Positions 24,701-36,000 of a DNA stretch of 64,000 nucleotides are shown here, piece after piece. The notes beneath the pieces were generated by a model. It saw only the letters and a program-made list of their open reading frames with translations, ran no database searches and was not told the origin of the DNA. Both the position numbers and the translations under genes were made by a program. Origin of the DNA: Thereva unica (lineage: Eukaryota > Arthropoda > Insecta > Diptera > Therevidae); assembly GCA_949987705.1 (NCBI GenBank), contig OX465283.1, positions 9,094,207-9,158,206 on the forward strand, in the 5' to 3' direction. Numbering within the stretch: the first letter of the stretch is position 1; each line of letters begins with the position of its first letter.

Positions 24701-25128
24701 TTCCGAACTGATGAAGGTCAAGTTCAGGTGTAACCTGGGATTATAAAATCTTAACTAATCACGTGAGAAGAGCGCTAGCAGGCTAGACTGTAAATCCAGG
24801 AACCGGTACGTAGCCCCGATTTCTACTGCGTTTATTAATGGCGCCATGCCATAATCCCGTATTTTGCCACAAAAAATGTATGACGAAATTGATATGTCAT
24901 CGAAAATCTCGGCTGTGGCGTTGTGAAAAATCTGTGGTTTTGGTGTGAAGCCAGTTTACCAAGGCTTGTGAGATGTACGGATCATTGCGCCTATTCGTTT
25001 GTGATTTTATAACGACTTTTTTGGCGTAAATAGTTTGCGCAAATTTTATTTAATTTTTTTTTAACTTTTGTCTGCAAGTAGCTCAACAGTAAGGAGATGA
25101 GAGGAGGGATGACAGGTGATATATGGTA
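21762..25128. other. Intergenic, nothing recognised
   Basis: A 3.4-kb stretch with only short open frames. A minus-strand frame at 21708-22001 with basic, serine-rich sequence has no recognisable motif, and its C-terminal poly-Phe comes from the SINE A-tail. No RNA gene or repeat with clear ends was found. Confidence 0.4.
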
Positions 25129-26494
25129 GATTGTTTATTTCGTTTTTTGTTTTAACCAGTCACGAGTTTTCAATGCCATTTGTGGTTCATGCACTAAATA
25201 GCGTAAAATCGAACCGTGGGGGGTAAAATCGAACCGTCACTTCCTCGTGGTGCCCCCTAGATAATCAACTAACGACGGTAGTAGGGAGCAGACCCTTAAA
25301 AGCCTACCAAGCCAAGATGTACATGTCATCGTGTCGAGGGCTGCGTGGCAGTGGGTAATGCTGCACTGTCCCTAATGGTGCATCCACACTACGCGGACTT
25401 AGGTCATACGCGCTTTTGCCTCTTTTTTTCATATAGAGTTTAATGCCTTTTTTTGCGATATTTTTAATGGCAAAGGTAGTACAGCCAAACTGCGCGGACC
25501 AAAGGCTGTGCTTAAAAAGGTACATTGTACGTCTACACAATACGGGCTTTTCAAAAGCGCGTATGTCACGATTCAGAACTCATGCGCGCTTTTGTCAGAG
25601 GCCGTACGGCGAAAAGCGCGTAGGATCTAAGTCCGCGTAGAGTGGACGGCCCATAACGATTTCCTCTGGATATGGAGGCTCTGTCAGGATGGACCTTTCC
25701 TTTCCTGCCATACTCGTGGGACTTTCATGGACCAAACAATAATTAAAAAATCAGGCGAAGGAGGAGGTTGTGAGTCTGATGCAATAAGCATCAGCTCAGA
25801 GCTGGAGAGCGATCTCCTTGGAGGTACCTCGTCCAGCCCAGAAGCTTCGGCTTCTCAATCAACAACACTGCACCAGGCAGCTGGTGGCAATGTTGTTGAA
25901 GAAATAACTGCCAAAGAAATCTGGTGCTGCCAAGAGGAAGAGGGCCAGGGCAAATAAGGCCGCAGCGGAATTGGGGAGCTTCACGTGCACACCGGAGTCC
26001 CACATGTGGAACTTCTTTCCCAACAAACCAAAGGCAGGACAGTGGTAAGGACGGGAGGCTCTAAGGAGCATATCCGGACGGCCACTGTACTGCCAGAAGT
26101 TTCCGTACCCACCGTAAAACTGGTAGCGCCAACTCCTACAACTTCTAGGGGGCTATGTAATATGCTACTCACTAAGATCACTAAGATCACCTGCGCCAAC
26201 GAACCCACCAATGGCTGACAAATGCTGTCACCAGGCTGCAGGTGTGGGAAGGAGCCAACCTCAAAGTAATAGAGAAAAGGACCTTCCAAAATACAAGCGG
26301 ATCGCATTCTGGGTTCCTAACGATGTTACAGTTAACAGGTGCTCTGCAGGCTGGAAATTCAGAACCAGCCAATTGAGGTGACCTCTTGTTCAAGCGGTCT
26401 GGCCTACAAATATGAGGTGTAGAGGCTGTAGTACAATAGGCCAAATTAATGGCCCCAGTATCTTTGGACCTAATACCTCACACAATAAAAAAAA
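25129..26494 (+). mobile_element. Non-LTR-type element with DUF4780 ORF1, copy A (internally deleted)
   Basis: A leader (25130-25720) precedes an ORF starting MDQTIIKK at 25727, with acidic Ser-rich and Lys-rich parts. Downstream pieces in other frames match the DUF4780-like domain seen whole in copy B (KITCANEPT, IAFWVPNDV). About 300 bp of the domain present in copy B is missing near 26160. The 3' end is CTCACACAATAAAAAAAA at about 26477-26494. DUF4780 is found in ORF1/gag-like proteins of insect retroelements. No RT is attached, so this may be a 3'-less or nonautonomous derivative. Confidence 0.6.
25376..25653. mobile_element. 278-bp Harbinger-like MITE with TAA duplication
   Basis: The left end TGGTGCATCCACACTACGCG is matched by the reverse complement of the right end, which begins TGGGCCGTCCACTCTACGCG. 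The match continues into GACTTAG and TACGCGCTTTT. TAA is duplicated at 25373-25375 and 25654-25656. Unit B has the uninterrupted site CCCTAACGATTT at 41559-41570, so the ends are certain. The 3-bp TAA duplication suggests a PIF/Harbinger origin. Confidence 0.87.
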
Positions 26495-27014
26495 TAGCGT
26501 AACGTTTATTTTTTACGATTTACCACCAGGAGCTTGTTGTAATCTTTTGTGCGCTTAGGTAGGGATCGGCTAAGTATGACCTTCTTTCTTTTTTATTTTT
26601 CCCATAGCTTTCAGGATCACTTAAACATTGCCAACTGCCTACCTAGTGATCTCTCGGTTAGAATTGCTCTGTTTTAAAGTCTATGAATGTCTCCTATTCT
26701 CTCTTTGAAAGCTTCACTCCGAAGCTTTAAAGCTTTGTACACAGCAGAGCTTTCCGGCTATAAAAGAAACCAATCGACCAGGCCAAATTCAGTCTTGTTC
26801 CGGACTCGTCCTGAAGAAGTCATCTTATCCGGATCCGGAAGTGTAAGACCCGACCATAAACCGACAACATACCGAATAAATCATTACACAGAGGACAGAC
26901 ATTAGATGGTTTTACTTGGTGATCGTACGATGAAAATTTAAAAGGAGAGTCCTTAGTGGAAGGAAATATTCAATGAAACTCTTTTACTAGTTTAACTAAT
27001 TTTAATAATTCATT
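26495..27014. other. Spacer downstream of P450 gene 2; possible solo LTR
   Basis: Shared with unit B (51788-52314). It contains a promoter-like CTATAAAAG at about 26758 and AATAAA at about 26875, with a compact layout reminiscent of a solo LTR. No LTR ends or target duplication could be defined. Confidence 0.3.
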
Positions 27015-30000
27015 CTAGATTTTGTAAACTTCAATAAGGCACTTGTTTTTTACTTGCAGCGAAATATTCTCCACGTATTTCAAATCTTCCAGCTTGGTCT
27101 TGGTCCTAACTCTAAACTTACGAAATATCCTACACAAAAATACTTTACTTATGAACCCGGCGTACTTGTAGCCTGCAAATAAGACACAGTTTTACTATTG
27201 AATAGAAAAAAAGGAAGCACAACTCTTACCTATGCACTTCCTTATCCCCTTAAGAAAAGGAATAAATGCATATGGGTGAACCTTTGCTAAATTTTCAGGA
27301 AGGAAATGATCCGGGTAAAACTCGTGAGCCTTTTCACCCCAAATTTCTTTGCTTCGATGGACATTGAACATGCTGATAAGGATTTGTGTTCCTTTTGGTA
27401 GAGTTACACCATTTTGCAGCTTGAAGTCATTTGTTACTTCTCGAAATGCCAAGGGGACTGTTGGCATTAGCCTCAATGATTCGTTGTAGACCATATCTAG
27501 ATATTTTAGATCCTTTATGTTTTCATATGATATTTCTGCGTCTGGATCTACTGGTAGATTGGCTGCTAGTTCTTCGATTAGTTTCTCTTGGTATTCTGGA
27601 TACATTGCCAGACAGAGTATGGTGAGGAAGATATGTGCTGATAATGATTCAAATGCCTGCAAAAGTTATGGAGTAATATCGATTAACACTGGGTTGTAAG
27701 TTTAAGCAAGGCCAAGGTTTATGTAAACGGAAGAAATGCCCAAAAATCTATATATCAAGATCGGAAGAAAGAACTCGAGACATATGTGACAAATCTACTT
27801 GACTACAGGACTTTTGACCGGCAGGCCGTGGCCTGAAGTTTTCTTGCCTTGAGGCAAAGTATAACCACATACTCCCCAGCCGTCAACTGGATGGGGCCTG
27901 AAGTTCAAGAAAACTGACAAAAATCTTTGCCTGTCAGTCCTTGCCTGAAGATCTGAAATTTATTTTGTCTGAAAATTTCGTTGAAGCCGTGAACATTTTT
28001 GCACTTGAATTCACAACCTGCTCAGCTAAATTATCGTCTTTGCCTGTATACGAGGGCAGTCCGATAAGTACTTGGCCTCACCGTCCGATGGCGCCAATTT
28101 CGCTAGAGAATTACCATCGAGTATTACATTCTCGTAGAAGTAGACGTCGACATTCTCTACTGTCAAAATTTCAGCCGAATCGGACCCGAAGTTTTTTTTT
28201 TGACCGCGTGGGCAAACCGGCGTGTCCGCGAATTTTAAATATTTGGAAAAATGGCTCAAACCTCCGCCGTCTCCACGGCCAAATTGGTCGAATTAGGCTA
28301 CAAACTGCTGCCCCAGCCACCGTGCTCTCCAGATTTGGCCCCGTGCGACTTCTTTTTGTTTCCAAGCTTAAAAAAGTCACTCGCCGGGCAGAAATTTTGA
28401 GTCGAATGAGTAGTCCATCGCCGCCGCGGAGGCCTACTTTTTAGATCTCCAGAAAACGTGTTTTCGGATGGGTTAAAGAAGTTGGAGCATCGCTGGGTGA
28501 AAAGCATCGAGGTAGAAGGAGACTATGTTGAGAAATAAATTGCCACTTTTCCAAAATCTTCCCTTTCCTTTTACAGGATTAATCGGACTGCCCTCGACTT
28601 ATCGGACTGCCCTCGTATTTAGAGAAACATAAGGTCGGTCACCTACAGTCCACGGCCTGTCAGGCGAGTACCTCAAGGCTTCATCCCACGGCCAGACTGA
28701 GTAATGTGTGGCGTTCTTTGATCCCTACCTCTCGATCTGACCTGTATATGGAATGGGTCTTAGTTTTATCAATCGACAGATATTGGCCGCGACACCCGCT
28801 GGTCCGAGAATCCATTTTGAAATGGGAGCAAAGGAAACTTACGGAAGCGTTAGTCAGTTCAACGTGCGTCTGCTACGTTGTGCCGGTGGCTTTCGCCTAG
28901 ACCTTTTCCTTTTGTTTTTTCGCGTATACTAGGACTAGGACATCACACGTCCGCACTCTCCGCTAGCCCAGTTTCAACACAATGTTCCTAATCCAGCGAA
29001 CCCAGGCAAGAGTCACGTTTGGCTCGCATTAGCCTTCTTCCGAGCCTGTATAACTCAGGTGTGTATCACTTCGCTAGGTTGGAACGCATCATTACCGAGT
29101 TAACATCTTTGATAGAGGCTTGACTATCTTCTTCTACATAAAAAGGTACACTGAGAAAGGTTTGAATATGCCAACATTAGACATTTATTCGTCCAGTCAA
29201 ACTACCATGAAGGCATTGCCATTAAAGAAGTTTTTCTCCAAAATAGTTGAAGGTTGATGACTAGAGGTCAGGAAAAGTGGGGTATCTCTCTGCTGGATTG
29301 TCGGACTCGGTAATATCTTAAGAGCAATGAGGCTGCAGGCTAGCTCGCTTTTGACGGGTCTTAAAGGCTCGTCTCAAACAAAGAAAAAAATTAATTAATT
29401 CGGGAAATTGGAAAAGCGAGGAGCCTACGCGGAGTGGAGTCAAACCACGCACTTATAGTCAACAGGTAGGCTAGACAGGCCTGATTTAAAAGGAAAGCTA
29501 ACTTACCACCGTTATAAAGGTAACAATATGATCATATATTTCCTGTTTTGTTAAATATCCGTTTTTTCCCAAGTCAAGTGCTTTATCCAGACAAATTCCG
29601 CTTTTATTCTCCTGAAAATCCTCCTCTTCCTCCAACCTTTGTTTGAGTTTATAGTCCATAATCTATGAAAAATATTTCTTTAATTACTTTTTAACTTACT
29701 AGTAATCATGAAAATAAACCTTATTTATAACAAGTTTTAAAATTTGATTACATTTCACTTGTAATTTGTAGGAATCAGTCAACCTATAAATCCATTGGAC
29801 TAACAACCAAGGATTGGTCATTCTTAACACAAACAATTCTGTTTGACTAGAAAATAATAATTTTTAAAATTATTTGTGTGTTAAACTGTATACTAACCTT
29901 GATACAGCCATCAATAAGTCAGAATGTTCTTTTTCAGTAAATGCCATATCCCTACTGCATATCGTTTCTAAATAAAATAGGAACAATCAAATTATTATTT

Positions 30001-33000
30001 CTAAAGGCTACTTCGAGCTTTCTAGCGCAAGAACAATCGAGAGAGAGAGGAAAATAGAAAGGTCATGCATTAGAAGAGGTAGAAGTAAGGATTTCACAAA
30101 ACTCAAACGGACACCCCTTTTAAGCAAACCACAGTGATATCTGAGTTTGGACAGGAGTCTATATGTTTTTCCCATAATGAAATTGATGTGGTCGCAATAG
30201 GTCAAACTACTATTCAGACGATTGACATTGACGATCGTCCCGCCAACAATCGACGAAACGATGACGCTTTACTATTCCGGTGGTGAGAGACGAGAAGCCG
30301 GCGTCGGGTTTATGGTCGATTGACGGGCTGCCAGCATCGTTATCGAATTCCAACCGATATCCGAGTGTTTGGCGGTGATAACCATCAATGAAACGATCGA
30401 GACCCATATTGTGTCCGTTTATGCGCCAACCGAGACCAGCACGGACGCGAACAAGGACTAATTTTACGATCAGCTTCAACAGACGCTGGATATGATACCT
30501 CGAACCGAATTAATGATACTCGCGAGGGACTTCAATGCACATTCAGGAGCAGATCGAACCGGCTGGGAAAGAGCCATGAGCAAATTCGGACACGGAGTAA
30601 TTAACGACAACGGCTTACGCCTGCTTTCATTCGCATCGTCAAACAACTTGATCGTTGGCAACAGCATTTTCCGCCATCCACTCAAACACCAACTCACCTG
30701 GCGAAATCCATCCGGCAACGACTCGGCAATGTTAGACTACGTTTTGATCAACGCAAGATTAAGATCGACGCTTAAAGACATACGTACAATGCGCGGGTCC
30801 GATGGCGGATCGGACCATTATCTTGTTCAAGCGAAATTGCAGATGCGATTGCAAAGAGCAAAAAAACGGCATCACCGCCGTCCAACAAATTCGCGTGGAG
30901 TGTGCAATGGAGTGGTGTCCACCTATCCGTAAACGGACGCAGCTATGGATCTCGGACAGCTGTCTGGACCTCGTCGATAAACGGAAGCAAATGAAACGCG
31001 TCGACTTTGAGAAATACCAACGATTGAACAAAGTAGTTCGACAGAAAATGAAATCGGAGCGTGTAGCGTACTGGAATAACGATGTGGCCGACATGGAAGA
31101 AGCGGCGTCGAGGCACGAGCATCGGACGATGTACCGGACAATCCGGTTTGGCAGTAAGACAACATCAACAAACGAAAACATCAAAAAATCGGATGGAACT
31201 TTTGTGCCTTCTCACCATGAACGCCTGCAGCGGTGGAGAGAATTCTTCCACCGGCTGAACAATCACGATCCTCCGCAAGGTCCAGCACCCGAACCGCCGA
31301 CTATCGAACAGCCGACGAATCAGTTTTTCGATACCGAACCGACAATTATCGAGACAATAAAATCGTTGAAAAATTGTGGTAAAGGCGCCGGGAATAGATC
31401 AATTAACCTCTGAGATGATCAAAGTCGGAGGTGATGTTTTGTCACAACGACTTCATGTCCTCATAACACACATATGGCATTTGGATCGAGTCGCTCAAGT
31501 CCGCTTCCGATTGCATCGATTGGAACAGCTAGTGGAGAGTCTTGGAAACCGAACAAGTGCCATTGAGAATCATCCAACTTTTCCAAGGGTCGTACGATGG
31601 CTCAACTAGCAGCGTTCGTATTCGAAGTGACTTATCTCAGGAGTTCTAATGTCCAAGTCGAATAATAACGACATTAAACTGATTCTAAAGTGGGGAGAGA
31701 AGAATCGTGTTGAATTCAACTCCGACAAAACCAAGTACTGTCTTATCTCCAAAAAGAAGTTCAACACCTCTCCACCTTTGAAAGTGGGTGAAGTTCAACT
31801 AATGGCCGACCCATCCCTACACATCTTAGGCGTGACATTAGCCAAAGACTTGCGATGGAATGACCACATATTCCAAATCGCCAAACAAGCATCTCAGTGC
31901 TTGGGATTTCTTAAGAGGTGCAAGTTCCTCCTCCAGCCATCGGCCCGCGCTGTTATTTATAAATCCTACATTCGGCCTCTTCTCGAATATAACTCCCTCG
32001 TTTGGGGCGGCGCCCCAATAACCACCTTGGCATGGTTAGATAAGGTGCAAAAAAGGGCACTCAAGTTAAATGATGACGACACCGCCGCTCCACCATCGAC
32101 CCCCTGAGCCACCGTAGGAATGTAGCAGCACTGACAAAATTTTATCGCTACTATCATAGTGACTGTTCCTCCGAGTTAAACGCTCTCCTGCCTCCACGGC
32201 AATCTTATACCCGCAACACCAGATTAGCCCACTCGTCTCATTCCCTTCATCTGCAACTACCTCTTTCACGCACTCAACAAGATATGAATTCGTTTGTTAA
32301 TAGAACAACTCGACTGTGGAATAATCTCTCGCAGTCGGTATTTCCGAGCTCCTACAACATCCAAGAGTTCAAACACCACCTTCTTTAATACCCCCCGTAC
32401 CTTTTAATCCTTAACCTATACCCCCCCCCCCCATCCCTACCCCGTACTAAGCTTACTGTTAGACATTGCACCATGACGTGATAAATGACATGACGGACTA
32501 GTAGTACAAAGGGTGACTCCTGAGCTTAGCACTGCCACATAAAAAAAAAAACAACTTCGTAACCGACTTAATGTTCGCCGTCTTCGCCGTCACGGATGCC
32601 GAAGCAACGGACATCTTTTACGACATTTCCCGCATCGCCCAGTCAAACGGGTTAAAAATCAGAACGGAAAAGACCAAAGTGCTCACAAGGGACGGATCGA
32701 GGCCAGTGTTCACCTCGATGGAACCCAAATCGAAGAGGATCCGAGGTTCAAATATTTGGGATCATTGGTTGAGGAAACGAAAGTAGCATCGAAGTCCGAC
32801 GTTCACACCCACATCGGCCAGGCAACAGCAACCTTCGCCTCGCTCAAGTGGTGCATATGAAAACGAACAAATATTTCCATCAAAACAAAAGTACGCCTTT
32901 ACCGAACGTTGATCCTTCCGATTCTTCTTTACGGATCTAAATCGTGGACACTGCTCAAATTGGACGTTAAGAAGCTCGAGGTCTTCCAAATGCGATGCTT

Positions 33001-36000
33001 GATTCAGATCCTCGGTGTCTCACTACGCAATCGCCTTCGAACGAGACAGTCAGACAAAGATGCGATCAGCAGACACTGATCGAAGAAGAAATGCAAAAAC
33101 GTCGACTACGGTGGTTTGGACATGTTTGCCGAATGGATGATGACCACTTGCCACGTAAACTTCTCTGGCGAGTCCGTGCGGCAGACTGGAGAATTCAGCG
33201 ATCGGCACCGAAGAAAACCTGGCTAAATAATACCGAGGGCGACCTAAAGAATCAACGGTTATCAGTTACTGAGGCCCGAAGCTTCGCCAAAAAGTGGCAA
33301 AAATGGAAACGAATCGTGAATTGAGTTGGAGACCCAGCGGCACCGACAGTATCGTATACGTTGCGGGGACATCCTTCTCGGACCACCAGCTAACGTATCA
33401 AAGAAGAAGAAGAAGAAAACTGTTCAGAACAGTCCCTAGATTTCTTTACAAACGCGAAAGAGAGGAACCCCATTTAAGGAAATTGCTGGGAGGTCAGTTT
33501 GAGAGATGGAAAAGTGCGAGAAGAAAATACAATGTCAGTTCGATGGGTTTCAGTGCGGACCAACTTGACCCACTTGAATGCTTTATTCCTAGAGAAAGAT
33601 CATTAATGAAAACGCTAAACAAAAGTGGCCCATGAATAGAACCTTGGGTTGCAAAACCGTACCGTCACCTCCGCGCTGGTGCCTCCTGGATAACCAACCG
33701 ACGACGGGCGTACCCAATGCCCGGGGGTCTAGCTGGGCCACCCTATCCGATGGGGTATAATTCACGGATCCGGTCCTCCTGGTAGTGGGGTTGGGCGTTG
33801 GGCTTTTACCGGACCCTGTAAAAACACATCAGTTAAGAAACCTGCCAGCCTCGGAACGGACGGGAAAAACGGCAACGACTACGGCAACAGCACCTGGAAA
33901 TGATTTTCGGAACATGGAATACGCGAAGTATGGACAGAACTGCAGCAGTTAAGTCACTATTAGACGAAGTGAGCAGATATAAAATAAAATTACTCGCGTT
34001 ACAAGAGATCAGATGGATAGGAGACGGGATAATGGACCTTGGCAACTACAGGATATTCTACAGCTGCGGAAGGGAACATTACTTAAGAGTAGGCTTCGTA
34101 GTACACAAATCAATTATAGATAATGTGATAGAGTTCAAGCCAATCAGTGAACGATTATGTTCAATAGGACTCCGAACGAAGTTCTTTACCCTCTCAATCA
34201 TAAACGTACATGCGGAGACGGAGGAGAAAGCGGACACGACAAAGGACACTTTCTATTATAAGCTTGAGCGCGCATATGATACGGCCCCTTCCAATGACAT
34301 CAAGATGGTGATAGGACCTCAACGCCAAAATTGGAAGAGAGAACTGGCACAGACCGACCATTGGAAAGGAAAGTCTTCACGTAACATCAAACGATAACGG
34401 ACAACGTGTTATCGATTTCGCAATGAGTAAAAATATGATCGTCAGCTCAACATATTTCCCAAGAAAGGACATTCACAAATGCACATGGCAATCCCCCAGC
34501 GAAAGATACTGCAATCAAATAGACCATATTCTAATAGACAGAAGGGCAGCTTCCAGTATCCTGCAAGCAGAGCCGGCTTTAGGTATTTTGGCGCCCCGGG
34601 CGAGATATTTTTATGCGCCCTTAACTTTTTAGACATTTCTTTTCGGTAGATTACCTAAATTATAATGCATAAATTATACAATAACCCGAGTAAAAATAAA
34701 AGATGGCATAACAACGACCAAACACTGGCCACTTGGGAGTACATAAGGGTTTGGGATGGCCAAACGTAAGGTTTAAATGGCCGAGAACTGGGCTATTCAC
34801 ACGGGCATACGACGGCAAATTTGAACTAAAAAAGAATATGCACCTAATATATTGTTGAATGTGCTTTTTGTGAGAGGCGTATAGAATTTTTTGTTTAAGG
34901 GATTTTTTTTGTTGGGTGAGAAGCATATACAACATTTGTTGACGGACTCGTTCTTTGCATATTCTGTCCGATGAGGGAATTCCTTAAACATTTGTATATG
35001 CCTATGGCATCGAACTTCATTCTATCGGACACAAACAAGCACGAAATAAGCACTTCCCTCCTTTGTGACAGCGGCATGAAATCCATTTTCTCGAATCTGT
35101 CCATGGAGAGCGGAAAGGTGCTAAAATCGCGCGGGTCGTGTAGGTTTCTCAGAGCGAAGAGGAGAAATTTTATCTATACTGTTTTCAACCTACCACTACT
35201 TACCTGATTGGAGGATGATACAGGTCGCCTGCTGCCATGTTTATACTACATTGTCAACCGCTGCTTCTGAGCTTATAGATGCCAGCTTCCTCTCAACCAT
35301 GATGACTGCTCGTTCATCTAAGCGCTCACAGAGCTCTTTATCGGAGTCAGCCTCTTCGTTAGATGAAGCCGTTTTGGAAACCTTTATCCATGCCTATCTT
35401 AGTCCAAAATGGAGTTTATAATCAACTCTTCCGAGCCACTCTAGGCACTCGTCGTTGAGTAGCAGTACCAGTGTTTTACTATTTCTTTAGGGTTGCCCGG
35501 CATTGAGTGAATTTTAGTTGTCCATAGGGATGTCCCGGTTGTGGCGTTGAAGCTACTCAGCAATTTGTCTGGCTCTGCTTCCATTTTTTGGAGCCAGATC
35601 CTCGCCCTTGGTATTTTGGTAATATCTCTCCCCTTTCATCCCCCCCTTTTGGTTATATCTCTCCTCCGGAATCAAAAGGGAGCAGCGGCACTTCTGACGA
35701 CTCTTACCTCATCACGAACTCCTTGAATATCCCTGATATTTTGGTCTTGATGTCGGAGAAGGTCTGGGAGTGTGCTGCTACTAGAATTGTCATAGGTTAG
35801 TGCCACTAGAAGGTGGTCCTTCACTACTTCGCTCATTGTCCTGTTACCCGTTGAGCCTGATCGATGGGTTCCTGAAGTAGAAGCATCCCGAACTATTGTT
35901 GGTCTTGAGAGCTTTTTCCTTTTTGGTATAATTATTTGAAGGCTCTGAGCTATCTTCACGGGAATGAATGAACACATTATTGGATCGCGGCGGCGCCCCT

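Noticed and set aside
26530..26900. Possible solo LTR with CTATAAAAG and AATAAA, present in both units
   Set aside because: No TG...CA ends or target duplication could be fixed; left as a note only.
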